A DNA stretch of 60,656 bases, taken from contig JBNRMW010000022.1 in the NCBI GenBank assembly GCA_050309795.1, forward strand, positions 1 through 60,656, given 5' to 3'. The position numbers and the translations under genes are program-made. The notes beneath the pieces were generated by a model. The model did no database searches and was not told the DNA's origin. It worked only from the letters and a program-made list of their open reading frames with translations. This DNA is from JBNRMW01 sp050309795. GTDB lineage: Bacteria > Bacillota_I > Bacilli_A > Erysipelotrichales > Erysipelotrichaceae. This document shows positions 1 to 8,850 of this stretch, piece after piece; positions within the stretch are counted from its first letter, which is position 1; the number at the start of each line of letters is the position of its first letter.

Positions 1-55
1 AAATATTATTAAAAGATCAAAAGAAAAATAAATTACTATACTTCGCTACATAGGA
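1..55. other. Gene-free window edge
   Basis: Short AT-rich stretch before the terminator of the first gene. No ORF, promoter or repeat is visible here. Confidence 0.5.
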
Positions 56-100
56 AAAAGTTCAAGTTACGCACTCATTAGAGGCTTAACTTGAACTTTT
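56..100 (-). terminator. Terminator of the antiterminator gene
   Basis: A perfect 14-bp inverted repeat (AAAAGTTCAAGTTA at 56-69 against 87-100) encloses a 17-nt loop directly after the stop codon of the minus-strand gene. T residues at the end of the 3' arm make it a plausible intrinsic terminator. Confidence 0.75.
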
Positions 101-101
101 A

Positions 102-824
102 TTATCTGTAGCTGTCAAAGTCAGGATTATATAAGACCTTTTCTTTAAAGTCAACTTGCGTACCAGAGAGCACACGTTGACACAATAATTTCACATGAAT
201 CATAATCCGTTGACTAGCAAGATCCTCTGGTTTTAAGGAAATCAAATAAAAGTCGCGAATAACATTTAAACTATCCAAAACCGTCTCCGTTAATAAAGCC
301 GACTGATTATTAATATCTGGATGGAGACCATTAATAATATGCATCACCAAAAAGCCGGCCTCATCCTGCGGTAAATCGACATTGAACCTCGTATTAACGT
401 CTTCTAAAATAGCGATAGCCACCTGTAGCTCTTCAGGGTACATAATTCTTAAATCTTCAAACAACAGATTACGTATTTCATGTCCCTTTCGATAACGATC
501 AAGGGTAAAGTTAATATGGTCAATTAAAACTAAATACGCATGATTTTCTAAGACCATCTTAAAACGTTCTTCATTGCGCTTAATAATTTTGTAAGACGCA
601 TTAAAGACCTCTTCGTCAATTTCTTGAGCTAGAGAAAGCATTTTATAGTAGTCCTCTCGTTTAAGTTCAAAGACTTTTTCAATTTTTTCCAAAGGTATAA
701 TGTCTCTCGGTTTGGCCTGAAATCCAATCCCTAAACCAACCACAATCACTTCATTAAAGCCTTGGTTGGCCGAGACCACATTATTGTTTAAAACCTTTTT
801 TACGATGTACCGGTCTTTTAGCAT
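102..824 (-). CDS. BglG/LicT-family transcriptional antiterminator, shortened PRD2
   Basis: RNA-binding antiterminator of the kind that controls sugar PTS operons. Residues 1-56 look like the CAT RNA-binding domain. A PRD1 follows (about 62-168) with the expected histidines H103 (LIDHINF) and H162 (FLVMHIIN). PRD2 starts near 171 and keeps its first histidine, H210 (MIHVKLLCQR), but the protein stops at residue 240. Family members run to about 275-280 aa, so the second PRD2 histidine is absent. A strong hairpin follows the stop at once, so no continuation exists downstream. In this family PTS enzymes and HPr phosphorylate the PRD histidines, so the shortened form may have lost one input. No PTS permease or RAT-type target was seen nearby, and the controlled sugar is unknown. 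Confidence 0.85.
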   Translation of the reverse strand: MLKDRYIVKKVLNNNVVSANQGFNEVIVVGLGIGFQAKPRDIIPLEKIEKVFELKREDYYKMLSLAQEIDEEVFNASYKIIKRNEERFKMVLENHAYLVLIDHINFTLDRYRKGHEIRNLLFEDLRIMYPEELQVAIAILEDVNTRFNVDLPQDEAGFLVMHIINGLHPDINNQSALLTETVLDSLNVIRDFYLISLKPEDLASQRIMIHVKLLCQRVLSGTQVDFKEKVLYNPDFDSYR

Positions 825-835
825 ACGTCCTCTTA

Positions 836-895
836 CTTTGTATTATAACAAAGATTAGCGATTTTTTAGCAACCTTTTGAAATATCCAGTATAAT
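836..895. promoter_or_regulatory. Overlapping divergent promoters with a palindrome around the minus-strand -10
   Basis: On the minus strand TATAAT (842-847) serves the antiterminator gene and is framed by a perfect palindrome, CTTTGT (836-841) and ACAAAG (848-853). On the plus strand TATAAT (890-895) serves the GH13 gene. The hexamer TAGCAA/TTGCTA at 867-872 could be a weak -35 for both (spacers 17 nt plus, 19 nt minus). The palindrome is a candidate operator. Confidence 0.55.
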
Positions 896-923
896 AGAGG
901 AAAGAAGAATTAAGGAGAACAGC

Positions 924-3026
924 ATGCAATCATTACTTCAAGTCAAATCGTTTTTAGAACAAGAAAAACAACAAGTGACCCATCGTTTTAATTATGCAAT
1001 TCCAGATGTCTGGGACCTAGCCAACTTAACCCAGCCTCACCAAGCCGTTAGAGATGGTAACCTCTTAGTTCACCCCTATCAACATATGATTGAGACCATC
1101 AACTATTATCTCGATCAAGCTGAAAATCCGGAAATTGATTACTTAAAACCCTACTATAAAACCCACCCGTTGCCAAACAAATCCTTAACCAATGGCGACT
1201 GGATTAAACAATCCGTTGCTTATTCCATGATGATACGAACCTCGAGTGCGTACGACCATGACCGTAATGGCCGCTTAGATACAAATAATTTATACGATTT
1301 ACGAGACACGGGCACGTTCTTAAAAACTTTGATGCTTTTACCAAGCCTCAAAAAAATGGGTGTAGATACCTTGTATTTGTTACCTATTTCGAAATATTCC
1401 CTCAAAGATAAAAAAGGAGAACTCGGTTCCCCCTATGGTGTATCCAACTTCTTTGAATTAGATCCAAATCTAAAAGATCCTTTAACCGGAACAAACTCCA
1501 CCGTGGATCTAGAGTTTAAAGCACTTGTTGAAGCGGCTCATATCTTAGGCATGAAAGTTGTCATTGATATTATTCCTCGCACCAATTCGGTGAATAGTGA
1601 TTTAATCTTAGATCATCCTGACTGGTTTTATTGGATTAAAAAAGAAGACATCCAATCCTATGGACCACCACAAGTAGAAACCATCGATGGAACCGTTTCA
1701 GCTAAAAAAGAATATTTTGAAGACCTTTTCCAAAGCGAAGAAGTAATTGAACACCTTCGAAAATTTGTACGCAACCCTCGCGATCAAGACCCGTTGAAAT
1801 GGAACCGACTCTTACTCAAACATAAAGAAAATCCAAATATCGAAATTTTGGATTTGGTTGAAGATACCTTTGGATTAACGGTCGCTCCAGCCTTTTCCGA
1901 TCATATTAACGATCCACAACCAGCTTGGACCGACATTACGTATTTCCGCCTTTACCTAGATCATCCAAAAAATTCTCAACCCTACTTAGATGAATTAGAT
2001 TTTGAGGTGAATCCATATATTCTCTACGACGTCGCCAAAGCGAGTTTAAACCCTGGGGGCATGGTTAACAAGCCGCTCTGGGAAGTATTGTCGGATATTA
2101 TTCCGTATTATCAACGACAATTCGGCATCGATGGCGCCCGTATCGATATGGGACATGCGCTACCGGAACCACTCATTAATTTGATTCTCACCAAAGCCAA
2201 GCGACTCGACCCGAACTTTTGCTTTATCGCTGAAGAATTAGATATCGCCAACGCCCAAGACAGTTTGGACAAAGGCTATAATATGATCATCGGTAATGGC
2301 TTTGTGATGGAACCTTATATTCGTGAAGGTCGTTTCAATCAATTTGTTTATGGGGCCTATAATTTACCTTGTCCGGTCTTTGCTTGTGGAGAAACTCATG
2401 ATACCCCACGGATTGCGGCACGCTTTGGTGGCAAAGTTTTAGCCAAAATGTTGACATTATTCAATTATTTCATTCCCAATACGGTTCCTTTCATTAACTC
2501 TGCTCAAGAATTTTATGAGCGTCAACCCATGAATACCGGCATAGATGCACGACCAAACGAAGCCTTTATACTCGATAAGGACGACCCGTATTATGGAAAA
2601 CTCGCCCTTTTTGATCGCTATATGTTCCATATGCTTGAAGACGATCGTTTTGAGCTCATGAATTTAATGGAACAGGCCATGGTCTATAAACGCAAATATC
2701 AAGCCGCTATTCTCGACCGTAAAAGAACTTACCCCATTGGTTTTAGTGGCCCTTGGGAAAAAGCCGCCAGCTTTGCTTATGAAAACGAAGACAGCGTTCT
2801 GCTTGCGGTCTGTAATACCAATCTCATTGAAGACGACCCTCATTGGATTCAATGTTTCAACTTACCGGAACGTTTTCTAGATCGGGAAAACGTAACCATT
2901 ACCGAAGTTTTTAGTTCCCATTCACAAGAAGTGACGACCTATACCTATGATGACTTTAATCAATTACACATAAACTTCAAACCAGGAGAGGTTAAACTAC
3001 TAGAGATTTCACTTAACCAAGCATAA
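924..3026 (+). CDS. GH13 alpha-amylase-family enzyme with long N-terminal extension
   Basis: Probable cytoplasmic alpha-glucan-active enzyme; no signal peptide is visible. The first 100 residues or so are an extension outside the barrel. The (beta/alpha)8 barrel then shows the GH13 landmarks: LPISKYS in region I surroundings, the nucleophile D408 in GARIDMGHALP, the acid/base E437 in FIAEE and a GETHDTPR segment for the third carboxylate. An AGGAG site (AAGGAGAACAGC) lies just before the ATG. The gene stands alone, divergent from the antiterminator, and ends at a strong bidirectional terminator. The subfamily cannot be fixed by eye. It does not match the typical motifs of branching enzyme, pullulanase or the GlgE maltosyltransferase. 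The substrate is therefore left open. Confidence 0.75.
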   Translation: MQSLLQVKSFLEQEKQQVTHRFNYAIPDVWDLANLTQPHQAVRDGNLLVHPYQHMIETINYYLDQAENPEIDYLKPYYKTHPLPNKSLTNGDWIKQSVAYSMMIRTSSAYDHDRNGRLDTNNLYDLRDTGTFLKTLMLLPSLKKMGVDTLYLLPISKYSLKDKKGELGSPYGVSNFFELDPNLKDPLTGTNSTVDLEFKALVEAAHILGMKVVIDIIPRTNSVNSDLILDHPDWFYWIKKEDIQSYGPPQVETIDGTVSAKKEYFEDLFQSEEVIEHLRKFVRNPRDQDPLKWNRLLLKHKENPNIEILDLVEDTFGLTVAPAFSDHINDPQPAWTDITYFRLYLDHPKNSQPYLDELDFEVNPYILYDVAKASLNPGGMVNKPLWEVLSDIIPYYQRQFGIDGARIDMGHALPEPLINLILTKAKRLDPNFCFIAEELDIANAQDSLDKGYNMIIGNGFVMEPYIREGRFNQFVYGAYNLPCPVFACGETHDTPRIAARFGGKVLAKMLTLFNYFIPNTVPFINSAQEFYERQPMNTGIDARPNEAFILDKDDPYYGKLALFDRYMFHMLEDDRFELMNLMEQAMVYKRKYQAAILDRKRTYPIGFSGPWEKAASFAYENEDSVLLAVCNTNLIEDDPHWIQCFNLPERFLDRENVTITEVFSSHSQEVTTYTYDDFNQLHINFKPGEVKLLEISLNQA

Positions 3027-3065
3027 AAAAAAGAGCTTTGCCCACGTGTTGCGAAGCTCTTTTTA
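3027..3065. terminator. Bidirectional terminator between convergent genes
   Basis: AAAGAGCTTTGC and GCGAAGCTCTTT form a near-perfect 12-bp stem around a CCACGTGTT loop, with A-run before and T-run after. It lies between the convergent GH13 gene and the FecCD-type ATPase gene. Confidence 0.85.
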
Positions 3066-3069
3066 AATG

Positions 3070-3822
3070 TTAATAAACAGCAATTGGGCCTTGACTGCTT
3101 TGTAAAATTTCGATTTTTGTTTCAAAAATATTGGACAAAATATCCGGTTTCATGATTTCTTTTGGACTACCACAAGCAATGATTTTCCCCTGCTTCATCG
3201 CACAAATACGGTCCGAATAGCGAGCCGCAAAGTTAATATCATGTAGAACCAAAACAATGGTCCGGCCTAAATCATCGGCCGCTTTACGTAAATAGCGCAT
3301 CATTTGAACGCTTCGTGCAATATCCAAATTATTAAGTGGTTCATCTAATAATACATATTCGGTTTCCTGAGCTAATACCATCGCGACATAGACCCGTTGA
3401 CGTTGTCCACCCGAGAGTTCATTTAAATATCGATGTTCGAGTTCTTCGAGCCCCAAGAATTGAATATACTTTGTAATAATGGCTTCGTCTTCACAATTTA
3501 AGCGCCCCTGAGAATAGGGGAAACGGCCAAATCCAACCAATTGACGGACCGTTAACTTCGTTACAAAATGATTTTCTTGACGCAAAATAGCAATGGTTTT
3601 TGCGAGTTCATTAGAATCGCAATTCGCAACATCTAACCCGGCCACCGTTATTTCACCTTGATCCATTTCCAATAAACGACCACTCATTAAAATAGCCGTT
3701 GATTTACCTGCCCCATTAGGACCGATAATGGAGGTAATTCCCGCTTTCGGAATTTCCAAGTCCACCGTGCCGATAACGACATCGCTCGAGTATTCTTTTA
3801 AAACATCCGTTAACTTAATCAT
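3070..3822 (-). CDS. Iron-chelate ABC transporter ATPase (FepC/CeuD type)
   Basis: Cytoplasmic ATPase of a siderophore/haem/cobalamin-class importer. It has Walker A GPNGAGKST near residue 35, the signature LSGGQRQRV near 140 and Walker B YVLLDEP followed by the D-loop and switch His (LVLHDINFA). Its 250 aa is the usual size for FepC/FhuC. Its start overlaps the stop of the upstream permease gene (4 nt), so the two are translationally coupled. It is last in a four-gene operon (binding protein, two permeases, ATPase) under a Fur-like box. Confidence 0.93.
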   Translation of the reverse strand: MIKLTDVLKEYSSDVVIGTVDLEIPKAGITSIIGPNGAGKSTAILMSGRLLEMDQGEITVAGLDVANCDSNELAKTIAILRQENHFVTKLTVRQLVGFGRFPYSQGRLNCEDEAIITKYIQFLGLEELEHRYLNELSGGQRQRVYVAMVLAQETEYVLLDEPLNNLDIARSVQMMRYLRKAADDLGRTIVLVLHDINFAARYSDRICAMKQGKIIACGSPKEIMKPDILSNIFETKIEILQSSQGPIAVY

Positions 3823-4820
3823 TCTTCACCTCTGCGAAACATTGTAAATAAAAAGGTTAATCCACCCACAAACTCAATCAGAATAGACACCACCCCTTGA
3901 GCATTGAAAACATGGTACATCAAAAAATAGGAACCCGTCATCACTAAAAATCCTAATCCAATCGCCATCGGGAAATAATACCGATGATCGTACGTTGGAA
4001 CCAAGCGATACGTAAACGTCGCGACAAGAAATCCAAAAAACGTCATTGGTCCAACCAACGCCGTCGATACGGACATCAACACCGAAACCAACACCAACAT
4101 AAAAATGGTCCCTCGACGATGATGGACACCCAAACTCACCGCAACATCCTTACCTAGATTCAACACGTTGAGCCGTCGGGCATACCAAAATAACAACAGT
4201 GCAGCCAATGCAATTAAGACGATGGAAATGCCAAAATAACCCGGATCCGCATGATTCACAGACGCAAACAACCGCGCTTGAAGCAGATCAAATTCAGACG
4301 GGGATAACAAGCGGCGCATAAACGTCGACAGCGATCGCAAACCAGAACCGATAATTAATCCAATCAAGAGCATTAACTGCAAATCGCCATATTTTCCGGT
4401 TAACAACCATCCGTATAATAATAAACTCAACAAAATCATCAATCCGACTTGGAAAAGAAACGGACCCGTTCCTGTGAAAGCTAATAGCGCCCTCGAACCA
4501 AAAAAGAACATCACCGCGGTCTGAATCGTAGTATACAAAGACTCAAAACCCAAAATCGAAGGGGTAATGATACGGTTATTAGTTACCGATTGAAAGGTGA
4601 CGGTTGCTAAGGATTGAGCCAAAGCAACAATAGCCATTGCGATCACGGCATTAATACGACGTTGTACCACCGGCCAAAAGGACGGGGAAGTCATTGGGAC
4701 CGGATTATTATAAACGAGTAAACCGATGGCGAATAATACACCTACAACAAGGACAACTGTTAACGTCACCCAGTATTGCCGTTGATCTTTTTCAAAACGA
4801 AAGGAGTTGCTCTTTTTCAT
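3819..4820 (-). CDS. FecCD-family permease, second subunit (CeuC/FatC-like)
   Basis: Integral membrane subunit of the iron-chelate importer. The 333 residues hold about nine or ten hydrophobic segments beginning at residue 16. The coupling-helix region near LNLGKDVAVSLGV is typical of FecCD permeases and docks onto the ATPase. It overlaps the first permease gene by 4 nt and the ATPase gene by 4 nt. The pairing of two separate, unlike permeases matches the CeuBC/FatCD/YclNO arrangement used for catechol-type siderophores. The substrate assignment is inferred from that resemblance only. Confidence 0.9.
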   Translation of the reverse strand: MKKSNSFRFEKDQRQYWVTLTVVLVVGVLFAIGLLVYNNPVPMTSPSFWPVVQRRINAVIAMAIVALAQSLATVTFQSVTNNRIITPSILGFESLYTTIQTAVMFFFGSRALLAFTGTGPFLFQVGLMILLSLLLYGWLLTGKYGDLQLMLLIGLIIGSGLRSLSTFMRRLLSPSEFDLLQARLFASVNHADPGYFGISIVLIALAALLLFWYARRLNVLNLGKDVAVSLGVHHRRGTIFMLVLVSVLMSVSTALVGPMTFFGFLVATFTYRLVPTYDHRYYFPMAIGLGFLVMTGSYFLMYHVFNAQGVVSILIEFVGGLTFLFTMFRRGEE

Positions 4821-5782
4821 GACGGCTTTCTCCTTTGTCTAAGTAAAATCATAATGAAGACCACCGCACCCAACGTTCCTAATATCAAAGAAACTGGCAC
4901 TTCAAACGGCATAATAATGGTCCTCGACACAAGATCACTTAAAAGGATAGTTCCCATACCTAAGACCGCAACCCAAGGTAAGTTTTCTCTTAAATGATCC
5001 CCGCGGTACAGGGAGACAATATTCGGAACGATGATACCTAAAAACGGTAGATTTCCAATCACTGCGGACACAATGCCCACTGCCAAAGCTACCAACGCCG
5101 TGCCAATCAGAATGATTCGTTGATAATTCAATCCTAAATTCGTCGCAATTTCCTTACCCAAACCCGCAATGGTGATGCGATCGGCATACCAGTAAATCAA
5201 TAACGCAACTCCTAACACCAACCATAAGAGTTCATAGCGGCCCCGTTCAATACCAGCAAAAGAACCTTGAAACCACACTTCAATCGATTGAGTTCGGTTG
5301 AAAACTAGTCCAAGGAAAGTGGAAACCGCAGAAATTACTGCGCCCATCATCATACCGATAACCGGTACCATCAACGATGATCGTAAGCGAATCCGGTTCA
5401 AAAACAAAAAGAAAACCATGGTACCAATAAATGAAAAAACAATGGCACTAACCATGCGAATAAATAATGACGGTGAAGGGATTACCACATAGACTAATAA
5501 CAATCCCAAACCCGCCCACTCAATGGTTCCCGTTGTCGTCGGTTCAACAAAACGATTTTGTGTTAACAACTGCATGACTAATCCAGCCATGGCCATCGCG
5601 GACCCAGACAACATTAAAGAGACGGTACGGGGAATGCGGGTAATAAAAAACATTCGCCAACCGTCAGGTTGATTAAAGATGTCATAGGCTCCGGTAAAAA
5701 GGGAAACAATACCCAAGCCGATGACAAATATGATCGCTAATAAAAGCCCTTTTGAAGATTTCTTAAATTTATTGGTATTCAT
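4817..5782 (-). CDS. FecCD-family permease, first subunit (CeuB/FatD-like)
   Basis: Membrane subunit of 321 aa with about nine hydrophobic helices and the FecCD coupling motif ITIAGLGKEIATNLGL near residue 205. The segment IGNLPFLGIIVPNIVSLYRGDHLRENLP, here cited by its ends only, is the conserved C-terminal signature around residues 240-268. It forms a heterodimer with the next gene product. It starts 19 nt after the binding-protein stop. Confidence 0.9.
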   Translation of the reverse strand: MNTNKFKKSSKGLLLAIIFVIGLGIVSLFTGAYDIFNQPDGWRMFFITRIPRTVSLMLSGSAMAMAGLVMQLLTQNRFVEPTTTGTIEWAGLGLLLVYVVIPSPSLFIRMVSAIVFSFIGTMVFFLFLNRIRLRSSLMVPVIGMMMGAVISAVSTFLGLVFNRTQSIEVWFQGSFAGIERGRYELLWLVLGVALLIYWYADRITIAGLGKEIATNLGLNYQRIILIGTALVALAVGIVSAVIGNLPFLGIIVPNIVSLYRGDHLRENLPWVAVLGMGTILLSDLVSRTIIMPFEVPVSLILGTLGAVVFIMILLRQRRKPS

Positions 5783-5801
5783 AAGCCCTTAAACAAATCA
5801 A

Positions 5802-6788
5802 TTATTTATTAAAAGCTGCGGCTAAGATTTCAAAAATCTCCGTGTACGTTTGAATGGACTCGTTGGTATAGGTATCTGCTGGAGCATAAACGACTTGACC
5901 ATTCTTAATGGCGTTTGCTGTTGCTAAAGCTTCTGATTCTTCGATTACTTCTTTGGCTGGAGTTGCGTCATCGGTTGTTGATACCGCTGCATCCCGATCT
6001 AATACGAGTAGCCAATCCGGATTACTTTGAGCGATCGATTCAGAGGAGATATTGTCACCTTGGTGATCGGTTGTCGCATCCTCAACGAGCAAGGCGGGCT
6101 CTAGAGCTAAAACATCAAACAACGGACCCCAAACACGACCAAAGCGCGGTGCTGAGAAACCGATTTTACCCCCAGACACGATGACTCCCATAACATTTTC
6201 GGCAGCATTATAGGCATCTTTAGCGTTATTTATCGCGGACTCAAATTTCGTAACTAATGCTTTTGCTTCCGTTTCCTTATCAAATATTTTTCCTAAAATC
6301 AAGGTATTATTCTTAAATCCTTCGACCAAACTCTCACCTGGTGTTGCGGCATTTTCAGAAACATCGATATTCAGATCGATGACGACCGATTGTGGTAACA
6401 AAGTCTTAATCTCTTCGTAAAAACCAGCGAATCGTTGTCCAATAATGACTAATTCTGGTTCCAATGAAGCGAGTAATTCTAAATTCGGTTCCCGATGATT
6501 TCCCAAATCAGCGACGCTTTCATCGGCGATATACGCACTACCTTCTGGTAAAACAGCTTTCGCCGTAGCGACTAACTTAATATCCCACGCTTGGAGTGTT
6601 TCCATGATACGGCTATCTAGAACCACTAATTTTTCGGGATTTACAGGTACTTCTACCAAACCATGATTGTCTTCTATTTCCACGGTGTTGGCACCGACTG
6701 GAGTTTCAGGTGATGGAGTGCTCGCGCATCCAATTAATATAAATGCAAGAATAGTAAGTGTTGCTATTTTTTTGTATATGTTGTCCAC
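5802..6788 (-). CDS. Iron-chelate-binding lipoprotein (FatB/CeuA/YclQ-like)
   Basis: Extracytoplasmic receptor of the importer. A signal peptide ends in the lipobox LIGC, so the mature protein is lipid-anchored at the cysteine. The body has the FecB/PeripBP-III layout: NPEKLVVLDSR near the start, then NLELLASLEPELVIIGQRF and a second lobe. I place the start at a GTG (6786-6788), 33 nt inside the longest frame, because AAAGGA lies 8 nt upstream of it and the signal peptide then begins VDNIYKKIATL. The longer frame would put 11 extra residues ahead of the signal peptide. The chosen start gives 328 aa. Translation may be gated by a leader hairpin that contains this ribosome binding site. Confidence 0.9.
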   Translation of the reverse strand: MDNIYKKIATLTILAFILIGCASTPSPETPVGANTVEIEDNHGLVEVPVNPEKLVVLDSRIMETLQAWDIKLVATAKAVLPEGSAYIADESVADLGNHREPNLELLASLEPELVIIGQRFAGFYEEIKTLLPQSVVIDLNIDVSENAATPGESLVEGFKNNTLILGKIFDKETEAKALVTKFESAINNAKDAYNAAENVMGVIVSGGKIGFSAPRFGRVWGPLFDVLALEPALLVEDATTDHQGDNISSESIAQSNPDWLLVLDRDAAVSTTDDATPAKEVIEESEALATANAIKNGQVVYAPADTYTNESIQTYTEIFEILAAAFNK

Positions 6789-6790
6789 AA

Positions 6791-6841
6791 AACATATCCT
6801 TTCTTTCTTTTCAGTTAGCAAACGCTAACAAAGGATATGTT
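6791..6841 (-). promoter_or_regulatory. Leader hairpin that pairs with the ribosome binding site
   Basis: In the minus-strand transcript AACAUAUCCUUU (from 6830-6841) is perfectly complementary over 12 bases to AAAGGAUAUGUU (from 6791-6802), which contains the only good Shine-Dalgarno sequence before the GTG start. The loop holds a second perfect hairpin, GTTAGC (6824-6829) and GCTAAC (6814-6819). The structure would hide the ribosome binding site of the iron-chelate binding protein. Confidence 0.6.
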
Positions 6842-6882
6842 AACACATTATTAATAATACTGCTATAAATATTATCGCATTA

Positions 6883-6901
6883 GATAACGATAATCGATAT
6901 C
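6883..6901. promoter_or_regulatory. Fur box-like operator
   Basis: GATAACGATAATCGATATC matches 16 of 19 positions of the classical Fur box GATAATGATAATCATTATC. It lies about 95-115 nt upstream of the iron-uptake operon, as expected for iron repression. A Fur-family regulator is not in the window. Confidence 0.7.
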
Positions 6902-6918
6902 ATGTTACATAACTTATG

Positions 6919-7146
6919 TTATTTTATCCATTTCCTAAGAGAAGGTAATAATTGCTTATTTTGGTACAGCCTTTCGTACTCGTCGAGGGAGTCTTCATCT
7001 AAAGGTAACCATAATCTTGATTTTCCACGAACATCAAAACCTTCCAATCCATCTTGGTCCCCGTAGGTGCGTTCTAAGCGATCGATTTCTTTAATATTCA
7101 TCACTTCCGACATGAGGATTAAAACTAGCTCATCAAAACTGTACAT
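6919..7146 (-). CDS. Small hypothetical protein, coupled to argS
   Basis: A 75-residue acidic protein with no signal peptide or membrane segment. I do not recognise the family. Its ATG directly abuts the argS stop codon and a GGAG lies in the last argS codons, so it is almost certainly co-translated with argS. The sequence is rich in charged residues (RLERTYGDQDG, DEDSLDEYERL). The same arrangement in related genomes would support a real gene. Confidence 0.6.
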   Translation of the reverse strand: MYSFDELVLILMSEVMNIKEIDRLERTYGDQDGLEGFDVRGKSRLWLPLDEDSLDEYERLYQNKQLLPSLRKWIK

Positions 7147-8793
7147 TTACATCTCCTCTGGTGCGCTAACACCGATTAAGTGCAGGGCATTTCTTAAGGT
7201 TATTTGAGTGGCTTTGACTAGGGCTAAACGTTGACCACTCAATTCAGTTTGTTCAAAATCAAGTACTTTACAAGAGGCATAAAAAGTATGGAACAGTTGG
7301 GCTAACTTCTGAACATAGTTACAGATCTTATTTGGCAAGCGACTAGCAGCTGCTTCCGCCACCACATCACTGAAGGATAAAATCCATTTCATTAAGTCGA
7401 TTTCTTTCTCATGGGTTAATAAATTGTATGAAGTCGCCAACGTGAGATGTTGTTTACGTGCTTCTATCGAACACATCCGGGCATGCGCATATTGGGCATA
7501 GTAAACCGGATTGTCATTTGATTGGGATTTCGCTAATTCAATATCAAAATCAAAATGGGTATCGGCTGCACGCGACACCATGAAATAACGTACCGCATCC
7601 AATCCGATGTCTTCAATCATTTCGGTTAAAGTAATGGCATTACCGGTTCGTTTGCTCATCCGAACCTCTTGGCCATCTTCAATCATCCGCACGATTTGAA
7701 TGATATCCACCTCCAAAGTATCCGCATCATAACCAATCGCTTGGATTGCTGCTTTTAAACGTGGAATATATCCATGATGGTCGGCCCCAAAGATGTTAAT
7801 TAACTTTTTAAATCCACGGTCTAATTTATATTTGTGATATAAAATATCGGGCGTTAAATACGTATACGTCCCATCGCTTTTCTTTAAAACTCGATCTTTG
7901 TCGTCACCAAAAACACTCGATTTGAACCATTGGGCGCCATCTTCTTCATAGACATAGCCGGCTTGCCTCAACTGTTCTAACAAGTCTTCCATATCAAACT
8001 GTTCACGAATGGCTTTTTCCGAAGTATACACGTCCATTTCAACATTAAATTTCTTTAAATCCGATTTGATTCGTGCTAATTCTAATTCCACACCTTCTTT
8101 TTCCAAAACTTCTAGTTGTTTTGTTAATGGCCAATCTAAAAGCTCTCGACCATGACGCTGATTCAATTGCTCCACAATCTCTAAAAGATCCTCTGAATGA
8201 TAACCATCTTCGGGGAGTTGATACTCTAAGCCATGGAATTGCTTATAACGTTCTAATAACGAATAGACTAAGGCTTCGATTTGATTTCCCCCATCGTTCA
8301 CATAGTATTCGCGTGTGACATCGTAATTAGAAAATTTCATTAACCGCGTGATAGAATCACCCCAAGCAGCTCCGCGAGCATGACCCATATGTAATAACCC
8401 AGTTGGGTTGACTGAAATATATTCGACATTTATTTTAAGTTGATTGCCGGAATCGTTTCTTCCATAGTCTTGGTCCATTTCAATAACTTTTGAAATCACC
8501 GATGTTAACTCGTCTTGTTTGACCCAAAAGTTTAAAAAACCCGGACCAGCTACTACAACTTTTTCTATTAAATCGCTTTTTTGTTCTAAATATGCGGATA
8601 GATCGGTAGCGAGTTCAATCGGTTTTTGTTTAAATTCTTTCGCCAGCCTCATCGCAATATTTGATGAATAATCTCCGTTTTGGTGGTCTTTGGGAATTTG
8701 GATTTGGACTTGTCTTTCATCGACAAGGTGACCTTTGAGCTCTTGAATGGCTTGTATAATTTCGTTAATCAATTTCTGTTCAATTGGATTCAT
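7147..8793 (-). CDS. argS: Arginyl-tRNA synthetase
   Basis: Class I aminoacyl-tRNA synthetase that charges tRNA-Arg in the cytoplasm. The 548 residues are close to the family's usual length. The N-terminal ArgRS additional domain is followed by the HIGH-type motif HMGHARG near residue 137, the RMSKRTGNA loop in place of canonical KMSKS, and a C-terminal anticodon-binding helical domain with the conserved NPVYYAQYAHAR segment. No T-box leader is visible in the short upstream region. Confidence 0.97.
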   Translation of the reverse strand: MNPIEQKLINEIIQAIQELKGHLVDERQVQIQIPKDHQNGDYSSNIAMRLAKEFKQKPIELATDLSAYLEQKSDLIEKVVVAGPGFLNFWVKQDELTSVISKVIEMDQDYGRNDSGNQLKINVEYISVNPTGLLHMGHARGAAWGDSITRLMKFSNYDVTREYYVNDGGNQIEALVYSLLERYKQFHGLEYQLPEDGYHSEDLLEIVEQLNQRHGRELLDWPLTKQLEVLEKEGVELELARIKSDLKKFNVEMDVYTSEKAIREQFDMEDLLEQLRQAGYVYEEDGAQWFKSSVFGDDKDRVLKKSDGTYTYLTPDILYHKYKLDRGFKKLINIFGADHHGYIPRLKAAIQAIGYDADTLEVDIIQIVRMIEDGQEVRMSKRTGNAITLTEMIEDIGLDAVRYFMVSRAADTHFDFDIELAKSQSNDNPVYYAQYAHARMCSIEARKQHLTLATSYNLLTHEKEIDLMKWILSFSDVVAEAAASRLPNKICNYVQKLAQLFHTFYASCKVLDFEQTELSGQRLALVKATQITLRNALHLIGVSAPEEM

Positions 8794-8850
8794 AATACAC
8801 CTCGGAACTATTATACCCTAGAATCACAATCTCCGTCATTTAAAAAATCC

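Noticed and set aside
6919..7146. Frameshifted C-terminal end of argS
   Set aside because: argS already reaches a normal C-terminus, and the small frame has its own ribosome binding site.
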